Source: Terribacillus saccharophilus
Lineage (GTDB): Bacteria > Bacillota > Bacilli > Bacillales > Amphibacillaceae
NCBI RefSeq assembly: GCF_002272745.1
Contig: NZ_NPBD01000020.1
Coordinates: 1 to 55,115, forward strand
DNA length: 55,115 nucleotides
Reading direction: 5' to 3'
Positions 30,736-38,837 of this stretch are shown in pieces. The position numbers and the translations under genes were made by a program. The notes beneath the pieces were generated by a model. That model saw nothing but the letters and a program-made list of their open reading frames with translations. It searched no databases and was not told where the DNA came from. Position 1 is the first letter of the stretch. Every line of letters starts with the position of its first letter.

Positions 30736-31153
30736 AAAACCGAAAAGCGGAGAAAGCCGGTAAGAAACGTAAGGATAAGTGAGAAAACACGGAGTGGGTG
30801 TCTTCCCCACGCAGGGATTTATCTCTTATCCTGCAGTTTCTGGCTTTCGTAGCTAGACAAAACCGAAAAGCGAAAGAAACCGTTTAGAAACGGAGGAATA
30901 GGTGAGAAAGCCCGGAGTGAGGCGCATTTTCCTTACGCAGGGATTTATCGCCTATACCGCAGTTTCTGGTTTCTTCAGCTAGACAAAACCGAAAAGCGGA
31001 AGAAACCGTTTAGAAAAGAAGCGGTAAGCAAGGAGCACGGAGTGGATGACCTTTCCACGCAGGGATTCATTGCTTACCGCGCAGTTTCTGCTCTTTGGAG
31101 CTAGACAAAACCGAAAAGCGGAAAAGACCGCCTAGAAACGAAGGAAATAGGCG
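30736..31153. repeat. Tandem array of long-hairpin repeats (3 full copies + 1 partial)
   Basis: Copies start at 30736, 30859, 30985 and 31107 (periods 123, 126 and 122 bp). Each begins AAAACCGAAAAGCG and ends AGCTAGAC. Each folds back on itself: an outer helix, an invariant AGAAAC/GTTTCT helix, a middle helix that differs between copies but stays paired, and a GTGG/CCAC-type apical helix. The fourth copy is cut off in the left arm. The whole 30668-31316 gap has no gene; the remainder holds the sigY-operon terminator and A+T-rich sequence. Similar AGCTAGACA...GAAAAGCGGAAG repeats are, from memory, scattered in intergenic regions of many Bacillaceae; I know of no assigned function. Confidence 0.9.
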
Positions 31154-31221
31154 TACCATTGTTAACACCCCACTGCTATTCTCCTTCTCCGACAGAAAGG
31201 ATAATTCCTTCTTTCCTGCAC

Positions 31222-31266
31222 AAAAAGCACATCAAGGATGCTTTCTTTCCCATCCTTGACATGCTT
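31222..31266 (-). terminator. Terminator of the sigY-type operon
   Basis: Long minus-strand stem AAGCATGTCAAGGATG / CATCCTTGATGTGCTT (two mismatches, 10-nt loop) followed by TTTGTGC. Confidence 0.75.
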
Positions 31267-31316
31267 TACCTATACTTTTATCATATCCTTCGCGTGTAAG
31301 GAATAATCCTACTTCA

Positions 31317-32093
31317 TTAAAACTTTACACTTTTTTCAAATTGTTTCACCATTGTAAAAAGTAATAAAGCAATAAAGGCAATAGTTGTAGCGAGTACAGC
31401 TCCCATATGCATAGTACCCTTTTCCGTATTCAGTACCTCTGTTGCCAGGTAGAGGATATTTGAAGGCAAATAAATGGCTATATCAGGTATAACAGTCGAT
31501 AAGATAGCGATACTCGCCACTATTAAAATAGATATGCCTGCTACTCCTCCAGTGCGACGAAGAAACGTACTAACAAACAACGTGACTGTTATAACTAGCA
31601 CAATCCATAAACAATAAATCACAAAGCTTTTCCATACAGAAGTAAAGGATACATCAGAAAATAGTATGTTTGTATAATACCATGCTGCTCCATAGGAGAT
31701 TGTAAAAGCTCCAAGATGAAGAAGTACAAGCATCGTCCATTTACTGAATATGTAGGTGACAGTATTTACAGGTCTGGAGAATAGCTGCATAAGAGAGCCG
31801 TTATTTCTCTCCTGTACAATTACATTCATACAAGCTAGCACAATAATCGCCGTACCAATTGTATGCAGTTGAGACAAAGTCCCTGCAAGAACTTCAGCAC
31901 CGCTAGGGATCGGCAGTTCAATTACTGCGCCTGGCGGCAGGCTACTCGAACTCTCCAAAATAGTTGGCATGAAATATAAACTAATAGGCTGAAGAAGTGT
32001 TACTAACAGGATAACAGCAGGCAGCCAAACCAACTTCTTCTCTCTCCAAGCCTCTACCCATTCTTTATGAAATAGTGCGTTGAACCTCTTCAA
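31317..32093 (-). CDS. yxlG: ABC transporter permease, YxlG-like
   Basis: A 258-aa ABC-2-type permease with six predicted TM segments (first at about 22-42) and the IVQERNNGSLMQLFSRPV coupling segment. It overlaps the ATPase gene by 4 nt. In B. subtilis the last gene of the sigY operon, yxlG (259 aa), is the equivalent. Substrate unknown. Confidence 0.85.
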   Translation of the reverse strand: MKRFNALFHKEWVEAWREKKLVWLPAVILLVTLLQPISLYFMPTILESSSSLPPGAVIELPIPSGAEVLAGTLSQLHTIGTAIIVLACMNVIVQERNNGSLMQLFSRPVNTVTYIFSKWTMLVLLHLGAFTISYGAAWYYTNILFSDVSFTSVWKSFVIYCLWIVLVITVTLFVSTFLRRTGGVAGISILIVASIAILSTVIPDIAIYLPSNILYLATEVLNTEKGTMHMGAVLATTIAFIALLLFTMVKQFEKSVKF

Positions 32094-32977
32094 CCTTCAA
32101 TCACCTCTATGTAATGTTCTTCTAGGTTTTTTTCTTCTGCTCCGAAGTACTGAACTCCTATGTTTTGTTGGATACAATGATGCAGTAACATATTGGGCGT
32201 TACATTATGCCTTAAAGTACCAATGATTTTCCGTGTTTCCTTTATATCAATCTCTTCATATAGTTCCTGCAGTCCTTCAATCCGCAAAGGATCTGATGTT
32301 TCCAAACGATAGCGTTCTCTTAGCCGATTTCCTTTCCATTCCTTCATGTTTTCATAGGAAATGCTTTGACCCGATTTCATAATTAACGCCTTATCACATA
32401 TCTGTTCCGCATCATGCAATACATGTGTAGAAAACAGGATGGCCATATCTTTTTTCAAATCCTCCAAAATGTTCATGACATCAATCCTTCCAGCTGGATC
32501 AAGAGCGGATACAGGTTCATCCAATAAAAGAATTTTCGGTTCATGCATGATTGCTTGTGCTAAACCGAGGCGCTGTTTCATTCCCCCAGAGAAACCACCT
32601 ATCTTCTTTTTCTGTGCCTCTAACAAGCCTGTCATTTCCAATACACGCAAGCTTCGTTCTTTTATGGTTCGTTTAGTCATCCCGGATAGTGTTCCTGCTA
32701 ACATAAGATATTCTTTTGGGTACATCCAATCGAAGAAGGTAGGATATTGAGGCAGAAATCCAATTTTATCTTTATTAAGTACTTTGTTATCACTCATTAT
32801 CACCCCATCAGTAGGTGTAATCAGTCCAGCCAGCATATGCAAGGTTGTTGTCTTACCTGCTCCATTTGGTCCTAAAAGCGCAATACACTCATTCTCCTTC
32901 AGCTGAAGATTTAAGTTTTTTACTGCGATATGTTTTCCGTATCGTTTCGTCAATCCGCGTGCTTCTAAAATAGTCAT
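32090..32977 (-). CDS. yxlF: ABC transporter ATP-binding protein, YxlF-like
   Basis: A 295-aa ATPase, exactly the length of B. subtilis YxlF. Walker A GPNGAGKTT (36-44), signature FSGGMKQRLGLAQA, Walker B ILLLDEPVSALDP and H-loop STHVLHDAE are all intact. It pairs with the downstream permease and overlaps the upstream small membrane protein by 4 nt. The NatA-like class suggests export, with unknown cargo. Confidence 0.87.
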   Translation of the reverse strand: MTILEARGLTKRYGKHIAVKNLNLQLKENECIALLGPNGAGKTTTLHMLAGLITPTDGVIMSDNKVLNKDKIGFLPQYPTFFDWMYPKEYLMLAGTLSGMTKRTIKERSLRVLEMTGLLEAQKKKIGGFSGGMKQRLGLAQAIMHEPKILLLDEPVSALDPAGRIDVMNILEDLKKDMAILFSTHVLHDAEQICDKALIMKSGQSISYENMKEWKGNRLRERYRLETSDPLRIEGLQELYEEIDIKETRKIIGTLRHNVTPNMLLHHCIQQNIGVQYFGAEEKNLEEHYIEVIEG

Positions 32978-33171
32978 TTATATGCATCCTTTCTTTGCCC
33001 AATCACGAAATAAAGGATAGGTCCGATGATACTGATACAGAAAATAATTAATATCCAAGCCCATTTGGGTCCTAGTGTTTCTTTTGCTCGAATACAACTG
33101 ATCAATGCAATAATGAGTAAAAGAAACTGGATAACAATAACGGGCAGCAGCAATGTCACAGTGTTCTCCAT
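32974..33171 (-). CDS. yxlE: Small membrane protein YxlE (PLDc_N family)
   Basis: A 65-aa protein with two TM segments and the WAWILIIFCISIIGPILYFVIG signature of the PLDc_N family. In B. subtilis YxlE, with YxlC and YxlD, restrains SigY activity. Confidence 0.82.
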   Translation of the reverse strand: MENTVTLLLPVIVIQFLLLIIALISCIRAKETLGPKWAWILIIFCISIIGPILYFVIGQRKDAYK

Positions 33172-33177
33172 CTATCA

Positions 33178-33372
33178 CTACCTCCTTTTGTCTTTGCGAA
33201 TGATAAATACATAATATAAAAGAAGAGGTGTGGGGAACTGGATCAGTCCGACAATTCCCCATGCCCATGCATAAGTACCTCTTCTTTTTGCATCTACGTA
33301 CAGCCAGATTCCTTGTGCCAGCAATATAGGAATTACCAAGATTATAATTATCAGTTCATTCGTTGACATCAT
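33178..33372 (-). CDS. yxlD: Small membrane protein YxlD
   Basis: A 64-aa protein with two TM segments separated by LYVDAKRRGTYAWAWGIVGL. Position and size match YxlD (68 aa), a component of SigY inhibition. Its start overlaps the end of the yxlC-like gene by 4 nt. Confidence 0.78.
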   Translation of the reverse strand: MMSTNELIIIILVIPILLAQGIWLYVDAKRRGTYAWAWGIVGLIQFPTPLLLYYVFIIRKDKRR

Positions 33373-33671
33373 GTGACCCTTCCTTTGCTTCTCTCAACTA
33401 GTAATAGAACGACCACAGCAATAATTGAAATGAACTGCATAACGTAGAAAGCCCACGTGATATGTACGGCCATAAGAATGTACAACGATAGCAACACACA
33501 CGCCAGAATGATGAACCTACTTAGTTCTCTACGCATTCTTTCTCGATATCGCTTCTCACCAGAGCTTATCTGCTGAAGCATCTCATCAGTTTCAGGAACG
33601 TCAATATGTAATTTTGCATCCATGTCACTCCACGTTTCGTCCAGTTTCTTCATCCAGTCATCTTGTTTCAT
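33369..33671 (-). CDS. yxlC: YxlC-like membrane protein, putative anti-SigY factor
   Basis: A 100-aa protein with a soluble N-terminal part and two C-terminal TM segments (about 49-68 and 72-91). It overlaps the sigma factor gene by 14 nt, which fits a cotranslated anti-sigma factor. Identification rests mainly on operon position, topology and length (B. subtilis YxlC 106 aa). Confidence 0.72.
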   Translation of the reverse strand: MKQDDWMKKLDETWSDMDAKLHIDVPETDEMLQQISSGEKRYRERMRRELSRFIILACVLLSLYILMAVHITWAFYVMQFISIIAVVVLLLVERSKGRVT

Positions 33672-34197
33672 CTGACCACTCCTCTCTTAATTTCTTTAAC
33701 GCATAATGAATACGAGACTTTACTGTCCCTGTTCTTAATTTTGTCATTGCACTAATTTCCTCTAGTGAAAAACCATAATAATGACGAAGCAATATCAACG
33801 TCCTAGTTTCTATAGATAACGATGCAAACAGATCCAGGTGCAATGACCAATGCATATTGCCTTGTTCTAATTCCCATTTCATTTTTCGTTTTTCATTCTC
33901 CGTCAGCTGCTGTTGCCTTTTTCTATCTCGCTTACTTTTCCGTTGTTCATCCAAATATAAGCGAGTTGCGATAGATATAAGCCATGTAGAAAATTTAGAT
34001 TGATAACGAAATTTTGGCAAATTCATATATGCCCGAATCATCGTTTCCTGCAGCAAGTCTTCTGTCATTTCTTTATTCATCGTGAGTTTAAAAAGATAAC
34101 GATATAAGAACGTATAATATTGCTGGAAAAGCTGACTGAAAGCCGATTTGTCTTGTTTGGCATTTTCAATCGATATTGTTTCCGCTGATTCCTCCAT
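33658..34197 (-). CDS. sigY: ECF sigma factor, SigY-like
   Basis: A 179-aa extracytoplasmic-function sigma factor (B. subtilis SigY is 178 aa). Region 2 reads LYRYLFKLTMNKEMTEDLLQETMIRAY and region 4 RTLILLRHYYGFSLEEISAMTKLRTGTVKSRIHYALKKLRE. The ATG at 34197 has AAAGGGGGAG upstream; the open frame extends 30 codons further without a site. An ECF-type promoter (TGAAC...CGTC) precedes it, indicating autoregulation. It is followed by the small membrane proteins and ABC genes in the same order as sigY-yxlCDEFG. Confidence 0.88.
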   Translation of the reverse strand: MEESAETISIENAKQDKSAFSQLFQQYYTFLYRYLFKLTMNKEMTEDLLQETMIRAYMNLPKFRYQSKFSTWLISIATRLYLDEQRKSKRDRKRQQQLTENEKRKMKWELEQGNMHWSLHLDLFASLSIETRTLILLRHYYGFSLEEISAMTKLRTGTVKSRIHYALKKLREEWSDETR

Positions 34198-34226
34198 CTC
34201 ACTCCCCCTTTCTTCTCTGACTATAT

Positions 34227-34252
34227 GACGTTTGAGGAATTTGAATAGTTCA
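34227..34252 (-). promoter_or_regulatory. ECF-type promoter of the sigY operon
   Basis: TGAAC (34248-34252), a 17-nt spacer and CGTC (34227-34230) on the minus strand. This is the -35/-10 pair recognised by ECF sigma factors, including SigY, which transcribes its own operon in B. subtilis. Confidence 0.75.
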
Positions 34253-34258
34253 ATCAAA

Positions 34259-34294
34259 ATAAAAAAAAGCTGTGCCTTTTCAGGCACAACTTTT
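34259..34294 (-). terminator. Terminator of ctc/rplY
   Basis: Minus-strand stem AAGTTGTGCCT / AGGCACAGCTT with a 4-nt loop and a run of eight T. It ends just before the sigY promoter. Confidence 0.85.
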
Positions 34295-34303
34295 TGTAAT
34301 CAC

Positions 34304-34939
34304 TTAATCTTCTTTATCGTTCTTAGATCCTTCTTCGATTGCTTCTACATCATCCGCGTCACCAGTAGTTGTATCATCTGTTTCAATCTCTGCAGTAGGT
34401 GCAGTGACTGTAGCGATTGTTGTATCAGCATCCGTTAGGATTTCATAAGCACCATCTGTTGGGAGGTCACCAACGCTGATACTGTCACCGACTTCAAGTT
34501 TGGAGACATCGACTGTAATCTGATCTGGGATGTCATTCGGTTTTGCACTGATTTCCAGATCGTATAGTGGCTGCTGTAGAACGCCGCCTTCATTAGAACC
34601 TGGTGCTTCACCTTCAAGCTGGATCGGCACTTCCACGGTACGTGCTTCCGACATGTTCACCACATAGAAATCTGCGTGTACAAGACTAGCTTTCAATGGA
34701 TCAGTTTGGTAATCATGCAGCATAACATCCACTGATTCGCCTTTAATATCCAATGAAATAACTGCATTTTTCCCTTCATCTCGAACAGTTTTTAGTAGGT
34801 CAACACTATCGACTGCAACGCTGACAGGCTCTTTGCCTTTGCCATATACGATTGCAGGGATGACTCCCTCTTCACGAAGTCCTCTGATATAAGATTTTGT
34901 ATTGTTTTCTCGTTTGTCTGCTTTTAGTTTTACTGCCAT
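34304..34939 (-). CDS. ctc: General stress protein Ctc / ribosomal protein L25 (bL25)
   Basis: The 211-aa protein has an N-terminal L25 5S-rRNA-binding domain (residues 1-90) and the long TL5-type C-terminal domain, ending in a very acidic tail. The ATG at 34939 follows GGAGGGTGA. Its sigma-B promoter links it to general stress, as in B. subtilis. Confidence 0.94.
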   Translation of the reverse strand: MAVKLKADKRENNTKSYIRGLREEGVIPAIVYGKGKEPVSVAVDSVDLLKTVRDEGKNAVISLDIKGESVDVMLHDYQTDPLKASLVHADFYVVNMSEARTVEVPIQLEGEAPGSNEGGVLQQPLYDLEISAKPNDIPDQITVDVSKLEVGDSISVGDLPTDGAYEILTDADTTIATVTAPTAEIETDDTTTGDADDVEAIEEGSKNDKED

Positions 34940-34980
34940 CGTAATCACCCTCCATAGTTTTTACGTGTCTACAGATTATG

Positions 34981-35006
34981 ATTCCCTTACGATATCAGTA
35001 CTAAAC
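34981..35006 (-). promoter_or_regulatory. Sigma-B promoter of ctc
   Basis: GTTTAG (35001-35006), a 14-nt spacer and GGGAAT (34981-34986) on the minus strand match the sigma-B consensus (GTTTAA N12-15 GGGWAW) with one mismatch. Confidence 0.72.
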
Positions 35007-35012
35007 ATACAA

Positions 35013-35960
35013 TCAATCAAACAGGATGCTAACAGATTGCTGTTCGTGGACGCGGATTATTGCTTCACCGAACAACGGTGCAACAGAAAGCTGCGTAATG
35101 TTTTCGATTTGCTTCTCTTTTGGAAGAGGAATGGAGTTTGTAACAACAAGCTCTTTAATTTGTGAATTTTGGATTCGCTCGATTGCCGGTCCGGATAATA
35201 CCGGATGAGAACATGCCGCATATACTTCTACCGCGCCTTTTTCTCTTAACGCATTAGCAGCAAGCGTCAATGTTCCAGCTGTATCAATGATATCATCGAT
35301 GATGATTGCAGTTTTGCCTTTGATCTCTCCGATGATGTTCATCACTTCTGCCACGTTTGGACGCGGACGGCGTTTGTCGATGATTGCAATTGGTGCTTTC
35401 AAACGATCAGCCATACGACGTGCACGAACTACGCCGCCGTGGTCAGGAGATACAACGACGATATCTTCCAAGTTCTTTTTCTCGAAATAGTCGGATAGGA
35501 TTGGAACACCTACCAAGTGGTCGATCGGAATATCGAAGAAACCTTGGATCTGCGGTGCATGCAAGTCCAATGCCAAGACACGTGTAGCTCCGGCAGTCTG
35601 CAGGATATCAGCGATCAGTTTGCTTGTAATTGGTTCACGGGCACGGGCTTTTCGATCCTGACGTGCATAACCGTAATAAGGCATGATGATGTTGATTGTT
35701 TTAGCTGATGCACGTTTCAATGCATCAATCATGATTAGCAGCTCCATCATATGCTGATTGACAGGTGCACTAGTAGACTGGACAACATAAACGTCACAGC
35801 CGCGGATACTTTCTTCGATATTGATCTGGATTTCGCCATCGCTAAAGTGGGAAACAGTGATTTTACCCAGTTCTACGCCAATGTGGTCTGCAATTGACTT
35901 AGCTAACTCCGGATTAGAATTCAAAGAAAAAACTTTTAACGATGGATCATTATAAGGCAT
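35013..35960 (-). CDS. prs: Ribose-phosphate pyrophosphokinase
   Basis: Makes PRPP from ribose 5-phosphate and ATP for nucleotide, His and Trp synthesis. The 315-aa protein has the flexible loop YARQDRKAR, the [13 protein letters not shown] motif and the PRPP-binding [12 protein letters not shown]. It lies 19 nt after glmU, in the conserved glmU-prs unit. Confidence 0.97.
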   Translation of the reverse strand: MPYNDPSLKVFSLNSNPELAKSIADHIGVELGKITVSHFSDGEIQINIEESIRGCDVYVVQSTSAPVNQHMMELLIMIDALKRASAKTINIIMPYYGYARQDRKARAREPITSKLIADILQTAGATRVLALDLHAPQIQGFFDIPIDHLVGVPILSDYFEKKNLEDIVVVSPDHGGVVRARRMADRLKAPIAIIDKRRPRPNVAEVMNIIGEIKGKTAIIIDDIIDTAGTLTLAANALREKGAVEVYAACSHPVLSGPAIERIQNSQIKELVVTNSIPLPKEKQIENITQLSVAPLFGEAIIRVHEQQSVSILFD

Positions 35961-35979
35961 GTCGAGTAACCCTCCAAAA

Positions 35980-37341
35980 TTATTTATTCTTTAGATAAGA
36001 ATTTTTGTTTTCTTGTCTTGCTCTGGCAATCGATAAAGCATCTGCTGGTACATCTTTTGTTATGGTCGAGCCTGCTGCCACTAGGGCACCTTCGCCGACC
36101 GTTACTGGTGCAATCAGGTTCGCATTACAACCGATAAAGGCGTTGTCCTCGATCTTCGTCAGATGTTTATTCTTTCCGTCATAGTTCACTGTTATTGTAC
36201 CACAACCGACATTCACATCTTTACCAACTTCAGCATCACCAATATAACTTAAATGAGACACCTTGCTTCCCTCACCGATAGATGCTTTCTTCACTTCGAC
36301 GAAGTTCCCGATCTTCACATTGTCTCCAAGCTGTGCTTGCGGACGAATATGAGCGAAAGGTCCTATATTGACGTCATTTCCGATTTCACTGTCATGTGCT
36401 ACACTTTGCTTCACGACTGTGCGGCTGCCAATTGTGACATCCTTCACTTCTGAATTCGGTCCAATGATAGCATCTTCCTTAATAACTGTCTTCCCAAGGA
36501 TCATCGTGTTCGGTAAGATGGTTACATCCTGTTCAATAACCGCATCTGTACTGATATAAGTTGAATCTGGGTCAATGATTGTTACGCCATTACGCATATG
36601 CTGTTCATTTACACGACGCTTCATAATCTGTTCTGCTTGAGAAAGAGCTACCCGATCGTTTACACCCATTGTTTCGTCAAAATCAGGTGTTTGATAAGCG
36701 GTCACTAGCTTGTTATCTTTTTTCAGCAGTTCTAGTACATCTGGGAGATAATACTCGCCTTGGGCATTATCATTCGATACATTATGCAATGCTTGGAATA
36801 ATAGCTTATTATCAAAGCAGTATGTACCTGTATTGATTTCATCAACGAGAAGCTCTTCCGCATTCGCATCTTTATGCTCTACAATACGCAGAACCTCTCC
36901 AGCGTCACTGCGGATAACACGGCCATATCCTGCTGGTTCCGGTGCTTTTGCAGTCAATACTGTTGCGCTCGCTCCTTGCTGTTCGTGATGATTAAGCAAT
37001 GCTTGAATCGTTTGGCCTGTAATAAGAGGTGTATCTCCGCTTAATACGACCGTAACACCCTCATTGTCTTTTAAGAACTCTTCCGCTTGCAGAACCGCAT
37101 GTCCTGTACCAAGCTGTTCCTCCTGAAGGGCATATTCACTCACATCTCCAAGTTGGGCTTTTACGTCTTCTGCTCCGTGCCCGACAATGGTAATTAATTT
37201 ATCTAATTGTAAAGAATTCAACTGGTCAGTAACATGCTGTACCATTGGTTTACCCATAACAGGATGCAGCACTTTGTACAGCTTCGATTTCATCCTGGTG
37301 CCTTTGCCGGCAGCAAGGATGACTGCATATCGGTTTGACAT
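35980..37341 (-). CDS. glmU: Bifunctional UDP-GlcNAc pyrophosphorylase / GlcN-1-P acetyltransferase
   Basis: Makes UDP-GlcNAc for peptidoglycan and teichoic acid. The 453-aa protein has an N-terminal nucleotidyltransferase domain ([11 protein letters not shown], 9-19; VLSGDTPL) and a C-terminal left-handed beta-helix of hexapeptide repeats with the acetyltransferase signature [14 protein letters not shown]. Confidence 0.97.
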   Translation of the reverse strand: MSNRYAVILAAGKGTRMKSKLYKVLHPVMGKPMVQHVTDQLNSLQLDKLITIVGHGAEDVKAQLGDVSEYALQEEQLGTGHAVLQAEEFLKDNEGVTVVLSGDTPLITGQTIQALLNHHEQQGASATVLTAKAPEPAGYGRVIRSDAGEVLRIVEHKDANAEELLVDEINTGTYCFDNKLLFQALHNVSNDNAQGEYYLPDVLELLKKDNKLVTAYQTPDFDETMGVNDRVALSQAEQIMKRRVNEQHMRNGVTIIDPDSTYISTDAVIEQDVTILPNTMILGKTVIKEDAIIGPNSEVKDVTIGSRTVVKQSVAHDSEIGNDVNIGPFAHIRPQAQLGDNVKIGNFVEVKKASIGEGSKVSHLSYIGDAEVGKDVNVGCGTITVNYDGKNKHLTKIEDNAFIGCNANLIAPVTVGEGALVAAGSTITKDVPADALSIARARQENKNSYLKNK

Positions 37342-37371
37342 GCGAACCCTCCATTCTTTTTATCCTCTGTA

Positions 37372-37400
37372 AATATATCTTAAAATAATTGTCATTTCAA
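37372..37400 (-). promoter_or_regulatory. Sigma-A promoter of glmU-prs
   Basis: TTGAAA (37395-37400), 17-nt spacer, TATATT (37372-37377) on the minus strand, about 30 nt before glmU. Confidence 0.65.
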
Positions 37401-37407
37401 CAGGCGC

Positions 37408-37437
37408 AACGCTCGAATTCAAGTAATTCGAGACGTT
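37408..37437. other. Unassigned hairpin upstream of the glmU promoter
   Basis: A 12-bp stem with one bulge (AACG-CTCGAATT / AATTCGAG-A-CGTT, 5-nt loop). On the plus strand it is followed by seven T residues, so it looks like a terminator for plus-strand transcripts, although no plus-strand gene precedes it. Confidence 0.5.
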
Positions 37438-37465
37438 TTTTTCTCCAATCAACTGGATTATGGGC

Positions 37466-37505
37466 ATAAAAATAACAGCTATTCCATATGTTAGAACAGC
37501 TGTTA
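37466..37505 (-). terminator. Terminator of spoVG
   Basis: Minus-strand stem AACAGCT(GTTC) / (GAA)TAGCTGTT followed by ATTTTTA, about 50 nt after the spoVG stop. Confidence 0.7.
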
Positions 37506-37553
37506 ATTTTACCTTTATAGAAGATGACGTATTTATCATCTATTGAGCTCATA

Positions 37554-37850
37554 TCAAGAAGCGCCAGCGGCTTCCTCATACTCCACTTCTATTTCTTCTC
37601 CTGCACGATGATATTCCTGCAGCACAGCATCCTGTATCTTGCTCCGGGTACCAGAGTTGATTGGATGTGCTACATCGCGGAATTCACCGTCTGGTGTACG
37701 TTTGGAAGGCATAGCAACAAACAAGCCGTTATTCCCTTCGATGACACGAATATCGTGTACAACAAACTCTTGATCCATTGTAATAGAAGCGATAGCACGC
37801 ATTCTTCCCTCGGTATTAACGCGGCGTAATCTTACGTCAGTAACTTCCAT
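37554..37850 (-). CDS. spoVG: Septation/regulatory protein SpoVG
   Basis: A 98-aa RNA- and DNA-binding regulator; in B. subtilis it affects septation and cortex formation. It shows the conserved [38 protein letters not shown] and [22 protein letters not shown]. It has its own sigma-H promoter. yabJ, which normally precedes it, is missing. Confidence 0.96.
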   Translation of the reverse strand: MEVTDVRLRRVNTEGRMRAIASITMDQEFVVHDIRVIEGNNGLFVAMPSKRTPDGEFRDVAHPINSGTRSKIQDAVLQEYHRAGEEIEVEYEEAAGAS

Positions 37851-37893
37851 TATGCTTCACCACCCTTACCTTATTTAGAACTTATTACCAATA

Positions 37894-37920
37894 ATTCTAC
37901 ATAAAGCTGGAAACTCCTGC
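37894..37920 (-). promoter_or_regulatory. Sigma-H promoter of spoVG
   Basis: GCAGGAGTT (37912-37920), an 11-nt spacer and GTAGAAT (37894-37900) on the minus strand. This closely matches the sigma-H consensus and the classical spoVG promoter of B. subtilis. An A+T-rich stretch lies upstream, as in the AbrB-bound region there. Confidence 0.75.
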
Positions 37921-37970
37921 TCCCAATAGAACTTTTTTAAAAAATAAATCGGTAAGGTGGAAAAGCCGGA

Positions 37971-38783
37971 TTAGTTAAAGTAATTACCTTTTTGTACTTC
38001 GACTCGCTGATTACGTACATCAACGTTCTGAATCTTAATCAATGACGTGTAATCTTCAACTACACGTTCTTCTTCTTCGTCCTCTGCTTCAGCCAATACG
38101 CCTATAGCAGTAACATTTGCATTGAATTCCTGCAAAAGACTCTTCATTCCGTTTATGGTTCCGCCTGCTTTCATAAAGTCATCCACAATACAGACATTGG
38201 CTTGATCCGGAATACTGCGCTTGGACAAAACCATCGTCTGAATCTTCCTGGATGAACCAGAAACGTAATTCACACTCACTGTCGATCCCTCTGTCACCTT
38301 CGGATCTCGTCTAACAATGACAACGGGGACATTCAGATAAGCAGCAGTTGCATAAGCAATCGGAATACCCTTTGTAGCGACAGTAACCACTACATCAATT
38401 TCACGGTCATGGAATGCTGTTGCAAAAAGACGGCCGATCTTATTAACTGTTGCTGGTTCTCCGAGTATATCGCTCATGAATAGATATCCCCCAGGAAGAA
38501 GCCTGTCTGAATCCGCCAGCTTACTGCATAGCTCATCAATGAAAGCAGCACTGTTCTCCTTGGAGTATACCGGGATGTAGCGAACACCACCAGCAGCGCC
38601 GGATACAGATTGTAAGTACCCAATACCTTCATGTTGGAACATATCATTTATAATCGACAAATCCTCGCTGACGGAGGATTTGGCAGCAGCGTACGTCGTC
38701 GAGAAATATGGCAAAGACACCAATTGCTGCGGATGATCCATTAAATAATTCGTCATCGCAACCAAACGTTCACTTCTTTTCAT
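37971..38783 (-). CDS. purR: Purine repressor PurR
   Basis: PRPP-responsive repressor of purine synthesis and transport genes. The 270-aa protein has an N-terminal winged helix (MKRSERLVAMTNYLMDHPQQ) and a PRTase-fold effector domain with the PRPP loop VCIVDDFMKAGGT. It is 15 residues shorter than B. subtilis PurR, at the C-terminus. Confidence 0.96.
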   Translation of the reverse strand: MKRSERLVAMTNYLMDHPQQLVSLPYFSTTYAAAKSSVSEDLSIINDMFQHEGIGYLQSVSGAAGGVRYIPVYSKENSAAFIDELCSKLADSDRLLPGGYLFMSDILGEPATVNKIGRLFATAFHDREIDVVVTVATKGIPIAYATAAYLNVPVVIVRRDPKVTEGSTVSVNYVSGSSRKIQTMVLSKRSIPDQANVCIVDDFMKAGGTINGMKSLLQEFNANVTAIGVLAEAEDEEEERVVEDYTSLIKIQNVDVRNQRVEVQKGNYFN

Positions 38784-38794
38784 CTCTACACCTC

Positions 38795-38827
38795 AAAACC
38801 GAATGTTATTGTTAGATAATAACATTC
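38795..38827. promoter_or_regulatory. Inverted repeat with PurBox-like half, upstream of purR
   Basis: A perfect 10-bp inverted repeat (GAATGTTATT, 7 bp, AATAACATTC; 38801-38827) fills the gap between ispE and purR. One arm extends into AAAACCGAATGTT (38795-38807), an 11/13 match to the PurBox consensus AWWWCCGAACWWT. The second arm lacks the CCG. It could be an autoregulatory operator or an mRNA hairpin just before the ribosome binding site. Confidence 0.45.
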
Positions 38828-38837
38828 TCGTACGGAT

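Noticed and set aside
30736..31153. CRISPR array
   Set aside because: Units are 122-126 bp, palindromic over their full length and without short repeats separated by unique spacers; no cas genes are nearby.
30668..31316. Insertion sequence or transposase remnant in the pth-sigY gap
   Set aside because: No open frame of useful length, no terminal inverted repeats and no target duplication; the content is explained by the hairpin repeats and a terminator.
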